Shown here: one piece after another, positions 52,411 through 60,354 of the stretch
Numbering within the stretch: the first letter of the stretch is position 1
How the letters are laid out: each line of letters opens with the position of its first letter
Assembly: GCF_014858005.1 (NCBI RefSeq)
Contig: NZ_JACYOT010000018.1
Location: 1-64,000, forward strand
Length of the DNA stretch: 64,000 bases
From: Propioniciclava soli
GTDB taxonomy: Bacteria > Actinomycetota > Actinomycetes > Propionibacteriales > Propionibacteriaceae
Direction of reading: 5' to 3'
Position numbers and translations under genes: made by a program
The notes under the pieces: generated by a model
What the model was told of the DNA's origin: nothing
The model's database searches: none
Seen by the model: the letters and a program-made list of their open reading frames with translations, nothing else

Positions 52411-52425
52411 TTCTGCAAGACAGAA
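52411..52425. promoter_or_regulatory. Probable IclR operator
   Basis: TTCTG-CAAGA-CAGAA is a 5-5-5 inverted repeat in the 87-nt gap between the transporter and regulator genes, the place and shape expected for an IclR-family site. Confidence 0.6.
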
Positions 52426-52455
52426 TTGTGTGGTCGGATCGTGAGAAGATGCGCC

Positions 52456-53232
52456 ATGCCGCAGCCCGCCCGCACCGTGAAGGAGCGGCCCCCGTACGCG
52501 ATCGCGAGCGTTGACCACGCGCTGCGTCTGGCGGCCCTGCTGCAGCTCGAGGGACTCGTCACGGTGACGGACGCCGCCGCGCACCTGGGCGTCGCGCCGA
52601 GCACCGCCCACCGCCTCCTGGCCATGCTCGTCTACCGCGACTTCGCGACCCGCGAGGGCCGCGGCTACCGCGTCGGGCCGGTGCTCGCGTCCGTCGGCCG
52701 GGCCCAGGGGGGCACCGGACGCCTCCGCACGGCCGCCCTGCCACGCATGGTGCGGCTCATGGAAACCTTTGAGGAGACCGCGACGCTCACGGTTCGTACG
52801 GGTCGGCTCGTCCGGTTCGTCGCCGAGGTGGAGTGCGAGCGGACGCTGCGGGTCGGCCACCGCACGGGGATGGTGTTCCCCGCGCACCGCACCTCGGGCG
52901 GCCTGGCGCTGCTGGCGGAACTCTCCGACGACGCGGTGGAGGAGCTGTACGACCAGGCCGCCGACGACGAGGAGAAGCCGGATCTGGCTTTGCTGCTCAC
53001 GCGGCTGGCCTCCGTGCGCGAGCAGGGGTTCGCCCTGAACAAGGGTCTGTCCGAGCGGGGTGTACTCGCCATTGGCCACGCCGTGCACGGGGCGGACGGC
53101 GTCGCGGTCGCGTCCCTGGGGTTGGCGATGCCGGCCAGCCGCTTCGAGCCGCGGCTCGTGCGACCCATGGTGGCCGCCCTGCGCGCGGGAGCCCGGGAGA
53201 TCCAGGCCCGGTTGGCCGAGGAACAGCACTGA
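52456..53232 (+). CDS. IclR-family regulator of the gentisate cluster
   Basis: A 258-residue regulator. The N-terminal winged helix is 'YAIASVDHALRLAALLQLEG' and 'VTDAAAHLGVAPSTAHRLLA'; the effector domain includes 'HRTGMVFPAHRTSGGLALLA' and 'REQGFALNKGLSERGVLAIG'. The ATG at 52456 is chosen over one at 52426, which falls next to the operator. It is divergent from the gentisate operon and probably controls it in response to the aromatic substrate or an intermediate. Confidence 0.92.
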   Translation: MPQPARTVKERPPYAIASVDHALRLAALLQLEGLVTVTDAAAHLGVAPSTAHRLLAMLVYRDFATREGRGYRVGPVLASVGRAQGGTGRLRTAALPRMVRLMETFEETATLTVRTGRLVRFVAEVECERTLRVGHRTGMVFPAHRTSGGLALLAELSDDAVEELYDQAADDEEKPDLALLLTRLASVREQGFALNKGLSERGVLAIGHAVHGADGVAVASLGLAMPASRFEPRLVRPMVAALRAGAREIQARLAEEQH

Positions 53233-53283
53233 CCCGCGGCACCCGGCTGGCCGAGGCGGCCCGGGCCCACGGGCTGAATCCGA

Positions 53284-54207
53284 TCACGCTGGGGTGACGG
53301 CGCCTCCATCCCGCAGCCGAGCCGTGTGGACCGGCGCCGGCTGGGGGAGCGACGCCGAGCAGGTGAGCTGGGCGGGCGGAGCGGACGCCACGTCGACCCG
53401 CACCCGGTGGGTGTGGCCCGCGGCGACCACCGCGACCTCCGCGCCGCCGGGGTCGCGCTGCAGCACGCGTGAGGTCACGGCGCCCAACCGCCTCTCGGCG
53501 AGCTGGCGCCGCACCGCCGCCTCGGCTGCCTGCGCCACCCACGGCACGGTCGTGCGGCCGCGATGGTGCTCCAGCGACAGCCGCCCGGCGAGGTGCTCGG
53601 CCACGACGACCGGACCAGACTCCGGGGTCAGCCGGCCGTAGGCGTGGGCGTCCGGGAGGCAAAGGAGGTTGGCGGCGAAACGGTCGCCGCCGAGGTGGGA
53701 CGACTCCCACACCTGCGCCGGCCACCGGTGCGCCAGCGCCGCGGCCAGCGGACGCCCGCGCTCGGCGCAGCAGGCGTCGTGGCGCCCGTGGGTGCACACG
53801 AGCAGGAGCGGTTCGTCCCAGCGCGGCAGGCCGACGCCGTCGGGCGTCCGCACCCCGGCGAGGTCCCAGTCCAGCAGCTCGGCCGGGTCGGCCACGCGCG
53901 TCGTCTCCACCCACCCGTGCGCCGCGTTCACCACGAACACCCGCCGGGGGCCCGGCTCACCGCGCCCGGGCCGGCGGATCAGCACCGGCCGGACGCCGAG
54001 CTCCCGCTCCCACGCCCTCAGCCGGCCGCGCACCTCGGGCGCCAACCGTCGGTTGCGGAGCACCGCGGGGCCCCACGGGCCCGGGTCCTCCAGCAGCACG
54101 AACCGCCCGACCGTGGACGCCGTTGCCGTCAGCGGCTCGGAGCGCGCCTCGCTCGCCGCCGCGCAACGAAAGGGCTCCGGGGGTGCCGCGACGGCGTCCG
54201 GCGTCAC
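53284..54207 (-). CDS. Sucrase/ferredoxin-like (thioredoxin-fold) protein
   Basis: A 307-residue protein of the sucraseferredoxin-like family. The hallmark is 'LLLVCTHGRHDACCAERGRP' followed by 'VWESSHLGGDRFAANLLCLP', the Cys and His residues of a presumed [2Fe-2S] or thioredoxin-like site; 'FVLLEDPGPWG' lies near the N-terminus. Its GTG start overlaps the stop of the JmjC gene (GTGA), so the products are made together. A redox or electron-supply role for the oxygenase is an attractive inference, but no function is proven for the family. Confidence 0.85.
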   Translation of the reverse strand: MTPDAVAAPPEPFRCAAASEARSEPLTATASTVGRFVLLEDPGPWGPAVLRNRRLAPEVRGRLRAWERELGVRPVLIRRPGRGEPGPRRVFVVNAAHGWVETTRVADPAELLDWDLAGVRTPDGVGLPRWDEPLLLVCTHGRHDACCAERGRPLAAALAHRWPAQVWESSHLGGDRFAANLLCLPDAHAYGRLTPESGPVVVAEHLAGRLSLEHHRGRTTVPWVAQAAEAAVRRQLAERRLGAVTSRVLQRDPGGAEVAVVAAGHTHRVRVDVASAPPAQLTCSASLPQPAPVHTARLRDGGAVTPA

Positions 54208-55334
54208 CGCACCACTTCCAGCAACCCCTCACGCACGAGCCGGCGGACCAGCACGACCGCGCTGTCGGTGTCGAGGTGGTCGGCCACGTCGGCCGCGGTG
54301 AACGCGCCGGACTGGCCGGCGATGTCGTCCACCGCCCCCGCGATCCGGGCCGGCACGGTCAGGACGCGGTCGCCCAGCAGCAGGCGCAGGCGCTCGCCGT
54401 CGGGCCGGATCACGCAGGTGCTGCCCGGACGTCGCCGCACTGGGGTGTCGGCGGTGAGATCGGTGACATCCAACCGGTCGAGCAGGCCGCCGCCCAGCAC
54501 AGGTTGGCGTCCGGAGCCGAACGTGCGCTCGAAGGACGCCAGCATGGGCTCGACCTCGCTGGTGCGCACCGCGTCGGCCACCTCGGCCAGCTTGGCCCGC
54601 AGGGCGGCGGCGAGGGCGTCCGGATCGGCGAACAGATCCGCCGGCAGCGGGCCCGCCAAGGCGTCGGCGGCGAGGATCGGGTCGACGACCCGACGCACCA
54701 AGTCGCGCCACACGTAGCGGTTGATGCCGATCGTGACGTGCAGGGACGCGGTCGCCTGCGTGCGCGCCATGTGCGGCGTGCCGGTGGGCAGGTACATGCT
54801 CGTGCCCGGCACCATGCGCACCTGGTGGGCGCCCGCGTCGTCGTGGACCTCCCACTCCTTGGCGCCGAACGTCTGGAACACGAACACGTCGTGGCTGTCG
54901 GAGTGCAGCGCGAAGCCCTGCGAACCGGGCGGGGTCAGGTAGGCGTTGGCCTGGCAGGGGTGGCCGAGCGCGGTCTCGAGGCCGCGGACGAGCTGGCGCA
55001 GCGGCTCCCAGTAGCGCTGCAACCCCTGGAAGACGATGGTGGCGCCGTCGGAGAACAGGTCGAGCACCTTGCGGGGGTCGATCAGCCCCGTCATCGGCTT
55101 GCCGGCGATGGACGCCTGCCGCGTGAAGCGGCTCTCGGCGAGCACCGAGCCGGATTGGGCGAGGCGCAGCTGCGGCGTCCGCAGTGCGGTCTGGGTGATC
55201 AGGTGGTCGGCCTGCTCGATGTCGAACAGCCCGGCCAGGTCGGCCTCGGGGATGGTGTGGACGTGGATCCGGCGACCCCACACCTCCTCGATGAAGGTGT
55301 GGGCGTCGCCGGAGAGCAGATCGAGTGGGTCCAT
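54204..55334 (-). CDS. JmjC/cupin-type 2-oxoglutarate oxygenase
   Basis: A 376-residue protein of the Cupin_4 group (YcfD/NO66/MINA53 type hydroxylases). The Fe(II) ligands are His 144 and Asp 146 in 'GFALHSDSHDVFVFQTFGAK' and His 188 in 'YLPTGTPHMARTQ'. 'FQGLQRYWEPLRQLVRGLET' precedes the core, and the C-terminal 100 residues form a winged-helix-like domain. Relatives hydroxylate ribosomal proteins; here the gene is 3 nt from a repetitive Asp/Gly protein and overlaps a redox protein, so that repeat protein is a plausible substrate. Confidence 0.88.
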   Translation of the reverse strand: MDPLDLLSGDAHTFIEEVWGRRIHVHTIPEADLAGLFDIEQADHLITQTALRTPQLRLAQSGSVLAESRFTRQASIAGKPMTGLIDPRKVLDLFSDGATIVFQGLQRYWEPLRQLVRGLETALGHPCQANAYLTPPGSQGFALHSDSHDVFVFQTFGAKEWEVHDDAGAHQVRMVPGTSMYLPTGTPHMARTQATASLHVTIGINRYVWRDLVRRVVDPILAADALAGPLPADLFADPDALAAALRAKLAEVADAVRTSEVEPMLASFERTFGSGRQPVLGGGLLDRLDVTDLTADTPVRRRPGSTCVIRPDGERLRLLLGDRVLTVPARIAGAVDDIAGQSGAFTAADVADHLDTDSAVVLVRRLVREGLLEVVR

Positions 55335-55337
55335 CGC

Positions 55338-55763
55338 TCAGGCGTCGACGCCGTCGGCGTCGGAGGAGTCGCCGTCCACCCCGTCGGTGCTGTCGCCGTC
55401 GGTGCCGTCGGCATCCCCGCCGTCGACGCCGTCGGCGTCGGAGGAGTCGCCGTCCACCCCGTCGGTGCTGTCGCCGTCGGTGCCGTCGGCATCCCCGCCG
55501 TCGACGCCGTCGGCGTCGGAGGAGTCGCCGTCCACCCCGTCGGTGCTGTCGCCGTCGGTGCCGTCGGCATCCCCGCCGTCGACGCCGTCGGCGTCGGAGG
55601 AGTCGCCGTCCACCCCGTCGGTGCTGTCGCCGTCGGTGCCATCGGCATCCCCGCCGTCGACGCCGTCCGCGTCACCGCCGGAGGCCTGCGGGCCGGGCGT
55701 CTCCACGCCGGAACCGGACGTGATGAGCTCGTCGTCGCTGAGGGGTTCGGTGTTCTCGGTCAC
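55338..55763 (-). CDS. Asp/Gly repeat protein, possible substrate or RiPP precursor
   Basis: A 141-residue, extremely acidic protein. The first 30 residues are non-repetitive ('MTENTEPLSDDELITSGSGV' then 'ETPGPQASGG'). Residues 31-134 are four near-identical 26-residue units beginning 'DADGVDGGDADGTDGDSTDG', and the chain ends 'DADGVDA'. The GTG start has AAGGAG 6 nt upstream, which supports translation. The D-x-D-G spacing resembles calcium-binding repeats, but the clean leader/repeat division and the oxygenase encoded 3 nt downstream also fit a modified peptide. I recall similar actinobacterial proteins annotated 'BatC', without a known function. Confidence 0.8.
   Translation of the reverse strand: MTENTEPLSDDELITSGSGVETPGPQASGGDADGVDGGDADGTDGDSTDGVDGDSSDADGVDGGDADGTDGDSTDGVDGDSSDADGVDGGDADGTDGDSTDGVDGDSSDADGVDGGDADGTDGDSTDGVDGDSSDADGVDA
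55362..55673 (-). repeat. 78-bp tandem repeat, four copies
   Basis: The same DNA segment recurs every 78 bp (for example CGGAGGAGTCGCCGTCCACC at 55361, 55439, 55517 and 55595). Almost no silent differences exist (one G-to-A at about 55639), so the copies were made or homogenised recently. Confidence 0.95.
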
Positions 55764-55896
55764 GGGATGCTCCTTCGTGAGTGGGTCCGCGCCGCGGCGA
55801 CGCGATGCTCCCGACCCTAGTGGGACGCCGCCGGTGCCGCCAGCCCCCGGATCAGCCGCAGCGCACTAGGATCGGAGGCCAACCGAGGAGGTGCCC

Positions 55897-56571
55897 ATGG
55901 GCAAGAAGGCCGAGAAGAAGGCTGAGAAGAAGGCGGCGCGCAAGGCCGAGGCCAAGGCGCTGCGCAAGGCGGAGGAGAAGAAGGCCCGCAAGGCCGAGAA
56001 GAAGGCCGAGGCGGTGAAGGCGGAGGCGGCTGCGGCGCAGGCGGCCGAGGTCGAGGCCGATGCGGCCGCCGCGATCGAGGCCGAGCAGGCCGAGGCTGCC
56101 CAGCTGGTCGAGGCCGAGGCGCCGGTGAGCCCGCCCGCCCGCAAGCCGGTGCTCTTCCAGAAGGACTACGGTCGCCAGCCCTACGTCGTGAACGTCGAGA
56201 AGGCGACGCTGGCCAACAAGCACTTCCGCAAGACCATCTGGACCGGCGAGCACCTCCAGTTGACCTACATGACCATCCCGCCGGGCGGCGACATCGGCCT
56301 GGAGGTGCACCCCGACACCGACCAGTTCCTGCGCGTCGAGCAGGGCACCGGGCGCGTCCAGATGGGGCCGGCCGAGGACGAGCTGACCTACACCCGCCGC
56401 GTCACCGGCGACTTCGTCGTGCTCGTGCCCGCCGGCACCTGGCACAACATCACCAACACCGGCCGAGACGATCTCAAGCTGTACACCCTGTACGGCCCGC
56501 CGGACCACGTCGCCGGCACGGTGCACCGCACCCAGGCCGATGCCGAGACCGACCCGAACGAGGAGCACTGA
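55897..56571 (+). CDS. Cupin-domain protein with Lys/Ala-rich N-terminus
   Basis: A 224-residue protein. Residues 1-70 are a highly charged helix built on repeats of KKAEKKA ('MGKKAEKKAEKKAARKAEAK') that shifts to Glu/Ala-rich, probably a coiled coil or nucleic-acid-binding tail. Residues about 85-215 form a single cupin: 'GGDIGLEVHPDTDQFLRVEQ' and 'VLVPAGTWHNITNTGRDDLK' with the metal-binding His/Glu set. ATG 55897 has GAGGAG 6 nt upstream. The cupin core resembles mannose-isomerase-like cupins often linked to stress; the substrate is unknown. Confidence 0.82.
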   Translation: MGKKAEKKAEKKAARKAEAKALRKAEEKKARKAEKKAEAVKAEAAAAQAAEVEADAAAAIEAEQAEAAQLVEAEAPVSPPARKPVLFQKDYGRQPYVVNVEKATLANKHFRKTIWTGEHLQLTYMTIPPGGDIGLEVHPDTDQFLRVEQGTGRVQMGPAEDELTYTRRVTGDFVVLVPAGTWHNITNTGRDDLKLYTLYGPPDHVAGTVHRTQADAETDPNEEH

Positions 56572-56615
56572 GCTCGGGGGGAGCACGGTGCCCTGACGCA
56601 GGGCATGATGGAGCC

Positions 56616-56978
56616 ATGTCCGAAGATCCCCGCTGGCTGTACCGGCAGATGATCGACGCCATGGTGGTGTCGTGCGCGCAGGGTCAGGGCCAGATCAGCG
56701 CCCAGCGCGTCCGCGTGGGCGTCTGGAACGACAACGCGGACGAGATCGCCGACGTCGATCCGTCGCCGCAGGCCATGAACACGGTGCTGGCGTCCTTGTC
56801 GGAGGCGCAGCGCGAGGCGTTGGCCGTCCTGTTCGCCGAGGAGTTCGCCTCGGGGGTGTTCAACGCCCTCGAGGTGCTGCACGCCGCGCGTTGCACCCAC
56901 TTCGAGGAGGGCTACGACGGCGACCCGAGCGATGACTTCCTCGGCCGCATGGACGGGTGGACCTGGCCGGACGCCTGA
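56616..56978 (+). CDS. Hypothetical protein
   Basis: A 120-residue acidic protein with no recognised domain. It reads '[20 protein letters not shown]' and later '[20 protein letters not shown]' and '[20 protein letters not shown]', which looks like a compact all-helical fold. A CATGAT box ends 6 nt before the ATG, implying a leaderless message. It lies 44 nt after the cupin gene on the same strand and converges on the RarD gene. Confidence 0.7.
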   Translation: MSEDPRWLYRQMIDAMVVSCAQGQGQISAQRVRVGVWNDNADEIADVDPSPQAMNTVLASLSEAQREALAVLFAEEFASGVFNALEVLHAARCTHFEEGYDGDPSDDFLGRMDGWTWPDA

Positions 56979-56997
56979 GCGCGGCGCCGCGTCCGGA

Positions 56998-57945
56998 TCA
57001 GACTGGCGGGGTGACCCGCTGTTTGCGCGCGCGGGCGAACACCGAGCTCAGGTACACCGCCGAGCCCGCCCACACGAGCACCAGCCCCGCCCAGTACGAC
57101 AGCCCGACCACCTGGCCGAACACGGTGATGCCGAGGCCGAACTGAATCGTGGGGCCGAGGTACTGCAGCACGCCGACGACGCCGAACGGCAGCCTCGGCG
57201 CCGCGAGCGCGAACAACCACAGCGGCAGAGCGGTGAGGACGCCGGCGAGCACGAGCAGGGCGGACGCGCGGGCGTCCGACCCGAAATGGCTGGCACCCGT
57301 GGCGGCCAGCCACGCCCAGTAGGCCAGCGCGAGCGGAACCAGCAGGCCCGACTCGACGAACAGCCCCTCCAGCGCGCCGAGCTTCGCGCGCTTCTTGACC
57401 ACCCCGTACAGACCGAAGGACGCCGCCAGGAGCAGCGAGACCCACAGGCCGCGCCAGTTCTCCCAGGCGATGACGCTGACGCCGACCAGCGCGAGCAGGG
57501 TGCCGGTCAGGCCGCCGCGGGTCATGCGCTCGCCGAACAGCCAGACGCCGAGGACGATGTTGACCAGGGGATTGATGAAATAGCCCAAGCTGGCCTCGAC
57601 CACGTGGGCGGAGTTCACGGCCCAGATGAACGTCAGCCAGTTCAACCCGATCAGCAGGGATGCCGCGGCCAGCCAGGGCAGCTTGTCGCGGCGGGCGGCG
57701 TCGCGCAGCCACCCCCACGGGCGCCGGAGCGCCAGCAGGACGAGACCGACCGCGGCCAGCGACCACACCACGCGGTGGGCGAGGATCTCCATCGGGCCGG
57801 ACGGCTTGAGCAGGGGGAACAGCAGCGGGAAGAAGCCCCAGATCACGTAGGCCGCGACACCCGACGCCAGGCCGATCGAGCGCTCGCGCGAGCCGTCGTC
57901 GGGCGCGGGCACGGTACCGCCGGGGGCGGCTGCTGGGTGGGTCAC
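56998..57945 (-). CDS. rarD: RarD-type EamA-family permease
   Basis: A 315-residue membrane protein with ten predicted helices. '[20 protein letters not shown]' and '[20 protein letters not shown]' at the start, '[20 protein letters not shown]' and '[20 protein letters not shown]' in the middle, and '[20 protein letters not shown]' near the end are characteristic of RarD. The family belongs to the drug/metabolite transporters; the substrate is undefined. Length is normal. Confidence 0.92.
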   Translation of the reverse strand: MTHPAAAPGGTVPAPDDGSRERSIGLASGVAAYVIWGFFPLLFPLLKPSGPMEILAHRVVWSLAAVGLVLLALRRPWGWLRDAARRDKLPWLAAASLLIGLNWLTFIWAVNSAHVVEASLGYFINPLVNIVLGVWLFGERMTRGGLTGTLLALVGVSVIAWENWRGLWVSLLLAASFGLYGVVKKRAKLGALEGLFVESGLLVPLALAYWAWLAATGASHFGSDARASALLVLAGVLTALPLWLFALAAPRLPFGVVGVLQYLGPTIQFGLGITVFGQVVGLSYWAGLVLVWAGSAVYLSSVFARARKQRVTPPV

Positions 57946-58004
57946 CGGCTCACCCTACGCCCGCGGCCGCCGGACGGTCGTCCGGGTCCACCCGTGGCCT
58001 CCGT

Positions 58005-58010
58005 TAGGCT
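58005..58010 (+). promoter_or_regulatory. -10 box (TAGGCT) of the dcd gene
   Basis: It lies 7 nt before the GTG start, consistent with a leaderless message. Confidence 0.5.
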
Positions 58011-58017
58011 GCGGAGC

Positions 58018-58596
58018 GTGCTGTTGTCAGACCGCGACATCTCCGCCCAGATCGATGCCGGACGCGTCCGGCTCGACCCGTTCGACGCCGCGCTGATCCA
58101 GCCCTCGAGTGTCGACGTGCGCCTCGACCGCCACTTCCGGCTGTTCGACAACCACAAGTACCCGTTCATCGACCCGGGCGAGGAGCAGCCCGAGCTGACC
58201 CGGCTCGTGCAGGTCGACCCGGACGAGGCCTTCGTGCTGCACCCCGGCGAGTTCGTGCTCGCCTCGACCCTGGAAGAGGTGACGCTGCCGGACGACCTCG
58301 CCGCCCGCGTCGAGGGCAAGAGCTCGCTGGGTCGGCTCGGGTTGTTGACGCACGCGACCGCGGGGTTCGTCGACCCGGGGTTCACCGGCCACGTGACCCT
58401 GGAGCTGAGCAACGTCGCCACGCTGCCCATCAAGCTCTGGCCGGGCATGAAGATCGGGCAGTTGTGTTTCTTCCAACTCAGCTCGGCCGCCGAGCACCCT
58501 TACGGCACGCGGGAGCGGGGCAGCCACTACCAGGGGCAGCGGGGCCCGACGGCGTCGCGGAGCTGGAGCAACTTCATCCGCGGTGGGGTGAGCTGA
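58018..58596 (+). CDS. dcd: dCTP deaminase
   Basis: A 192-residue trimeric-dUTPase-fold enzyme. '[20 protein letters not shown]' and '[20 protein letters not shown]' at the start, '[20 protein letters not shown]' with the catalytic Glu region, then '[17 protein letters not shown]' and the C-terminal '[15 protein letters not shown]'. Actinobacterial forms often convert dCTP directly to dUMP. The GTG at 58018 is supported by the 7-nt spacing from the -10 box. It supplies dUMP for thymidylate synthesis. Confidence 0.95.
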   Translation: MLLSDRDISAQIDAGRVRLDPFDAALIQPSSVDVRLDRHFRLFDNHKYPFIDPGEEQPELTRLVQVDPDEAFVLHPGEFVLASTLEEVTLPDDLAARVEGKSSLGRLGLLTHATAGFVDPGFTGHVTLELSNVATLPIKLWPGMKIGQLCFFQLSSAAEHPYGTRERGSHYQGQRGPTASRSWSNFIRGGVS

Positions 58597-58614
58597 GCCT
58601 CGCGGGCGGGTGGG

Positions 58615-59508
58615 TCAGACGGGCTCGGCCAATACCTGGGCCAGCGTGTGCTGACCGACGGCGAAGAGCTCGGGGGAGTCGTCGCTCATCGTCGCGAAGA
58701 TGAGGCCGAGATGCAGGGCCCACGCCTTGGCGCGCTGCCAGGTCGCCGCGTCCACGAGGCCGCCGTCGTCGAGGCGCTCGGTGAAGATGCGGCGTCCGTC
58801 GGCGTCGAAGGTCAGCCACGCGGTGGCCAGGTCGGTGGCCGGGTCGCCGGCGGTGAGGTCACCCCAGTCGATGATGCCGGTGAGGGTGCCGTGGCCGTCG
58901 GTGATCAGGTTGTGGGGGTGGAGGTCGCCGTGCACCCAGACGTCGACGCCGTCGAACTCCGGCGCGTGCGACCAGGCGTCCCAGCGGGCGAGCAGGGCGT
59001 CCGCCTCGGCGAACCCGGCGGCGCGCTCGCGGACGCGGGCGTCGAAGCGTTCCTGCGCCAAGGAGACCCCGCGGACGGGGTTGAGCGGCGCGTCGGGGGA
59101 GGCCGGCAGGTGGAGGCACCAGAGGGCGTCGGCGAGCTGCTCGGCGAAACCGGTGCGCTCGGCCGGGGTGACGCGCGAGGCGCCGACCCCGGGAATGAGG
59201 TTGACCACCGACCACACCCAGGGGTAGCGCTCGCTGGGCCGGCCGACGAACACGGGCTGCGGCACGTCGACGTCGAGCCCGACGGCCAGCCTCGGCAGCC
59301 AGCGCACCTCGTTCTCAACGAGGGAGGAGGACGCCTCGCGGCGTGGGAAGCGGGCGATCAGACCGTCGCCGATCTGGTAGAGCTCGTTGTCCCACCCCGA
59401 GTCGAACGCGCTGCGCGGCAGATCGGCGAGGTCGGGTGCCTGCTCGGCGAGCAGATCGGCCACGAGGGCGTCGTCGATCACGACATCGGCGGCTGGAGCG
59501 GTGGGCAC
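58615..59508 (-). CDS. Aminoglycoside phosphotransferase-family protein
   Basis: A 297-residue kinase-like protein. The N-lobe has 'SGWDNELYQIGDGLIARFPR', the catalytic loop is 'VWVHGDLHPHNLITDGHGTL' and the metal site is 'GIIDWGDLTAGDPATDLATA' (DxD-type). These are standard for the APH/choline-kinase fold (MphB-like). Resistance cannot be concluded from sequence; many such chromosomal proteins act on unknown small molecules. It converges on dcd. Confidence 0.88.
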   Translation of the reverse strand: MPTAPAADVVIDDALVADLLAEQAPDLADLPRSAFDSGWDNELYQIGDGLIARFPRREASSSLVENEVRWLPRLAVGLDVDVPQPVFVGRPSERYPWVWSVVNLIPGVGASRVTPAERTGFAEQLADALWCLHLPASPDAPLNPVRGVSLAQERFDARVRERAAGFAEADALLARWDAWSHAPEFDGVDVWVHGDLHPHNLITDGHGTLTGIIDWGDLTAGDPATDLATAWLTFDADGRRIFTERLDDGGLVDAATWQRAKAWALHLGLIFATMSDDSPELFAVGQHTLAQVLAEPV

Positions 59509-59643
59509 ACATCCATTCCACAGCCGATGCCGCCAAATCGGCTGGTCGGGTGGCGTGGTTGCCGCCTATTGCCCGGTTGCCCCGCTCGGCCGCCGCTGCC
59601 GTGGCCCGCAGGGGCGGTGGCTGGCCTGCGGCATGATGGGGCC

Positions 59644-60273
59644 ATGAGCGTGCTCGAGGCGGCCTTCCGCGGCCAGCGTGTGGTCGTCTGCTTTCCCCCG
59701 GACGGCTTCGCCGACTGGGTGCCGGCGGCCGAGGTGTTGCTCATGGAGGGGTTCCGCACGTGGCAGCTGCCCCACAGCCAGCTCGCGCTGCTGCCCGACG
59801 TGCTCTCCCTCTACGCGCGGCGCGCGCGCGTGGGCGTGGGGCACGTGGTGGACGCCGCCGGCGTCCGCGCGGCGGTCGAGGCCGGGGCGCACTTCGTCAG
59901 CGCGCCCGTGCACCTGCCCGAGATGGTCGAGGCGGCCGGGGATGTGCCGCTGCTGACCGGCGGGCTGACCCCGCAGGAGATTGCCGCCGCGCTCAGCGCG
60001 GGCGCCGAGGCGGTGCAGGTGACGCCGGCCGACGTGATGGGCTCCGGGTATGCCCGCTCGCTGCCGCCGCTGTTCCCCGGGGTGCCGCTCGTCGCCGCAG
60101 GGCGGCTCGAGCGCTACCAGGCTGAGATGTGGCTCCAGGCGGGCGCTGCGGCGGTGAGCGTCGAGGGCGTGATCCTGCAGCCCGAGACGGGGGGGAAGAC
60201 GCCAAACGAGCCGTCCGAGGTGCGGCGGCGGTGCCAGGGATTCGTGCAACTGCTGGCAACTCCCGAGTCCTGA
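59644..60273 (+). CDS. KDPG-aldolase-like protein lacking the Schiff-base lysine
   Basis: A 209-residue TIM-barrel protein with the layout of 2-keto-3-deoxy-6-phosphogluconate aldolases: 'VGVGHVVDAAGVRAAVEAGA', 'HFVSAPVHLPEMVEAAGDVP', 'LLTGGLTPQEIAAALSAGAE' and 'PGVPLVAAGRLERYQAEMWL'. Where true enzymes have VKFFPA with the catalytic Lys, this protein has 'AVQVTPADVMG' (Gln 125), and the usual Glu region reads 'WQLPHSQLALL'. It is therefore unlikely to use the classical mechanism. A CATGAT box is 6 nt before the ATG. It may be a regulator, a different lyase or a relic. Confidence 0.7.
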   Translation: MSVLEAAFRGQRVVVCFPPDGFADWVPAAEVLLMEGFRTWQLPHSQLALLPDVLSLYARRARVGVGHVVDAAGVRAAVEAGAHFVSAPVHLPEMVEAAGDVPLLTGGLTPQEIAAALSAGAEAVQVTPADVMGSGYARSLPPLFPGVPLVAAGRLERYQAEMWLQAGAAAVSVEGVILQPETGGKTPNEPSEVRRRCQGFVQLLATPES

Positions 60274-60291
60274 GGGACGCCCCAGTTTGCG

Positions 60292-60308
60292 GCTGAGACT
60301 TTCTCAGC
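60292..60308 (+). promoter_or_regulatory. Short perfect hairpin upstream of the SH3-peptidase gene
   Basis: GCTGAGA-CTT-TCTCAGC has 7-bp arms and a 3-nt loop, 46 nt before the start. It may be an operator or the end of the upstream transcript; there is no T run directly after it. Confidence 0.4.
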
Positions 60309-60354
60309 TAACTTTGTGGAGTCACTTACCTGTAACACGTTCGGAGACCGCCTC

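Noticed and set aside
53233-53297. Plus-strand tail 'RLAEAARAHGLNPITLG' after the IclR gene
   Set aside because: No start codon or ribosome site gives a gene here; it lies in the short convergent gap and reads into the antisense strand of the next gene.
55325-55723. Plus-strand arginine-rich repetitive frame opposite the D/G repeat gene
   Set aside because: It is the antisense shadow of the GTC/GCC-rich repeat; the minus frame has a ribosome site, a sensible start and protein-like N-terminus.
60274-60354. c-di-AMP (ydaO-type) riboswitch before the cell-wall peptidase gene, as often seen in actinobacteria
   Set aside because: The gap is only 81 nt, too short for that riboswitch, and only one small hairpin is present.
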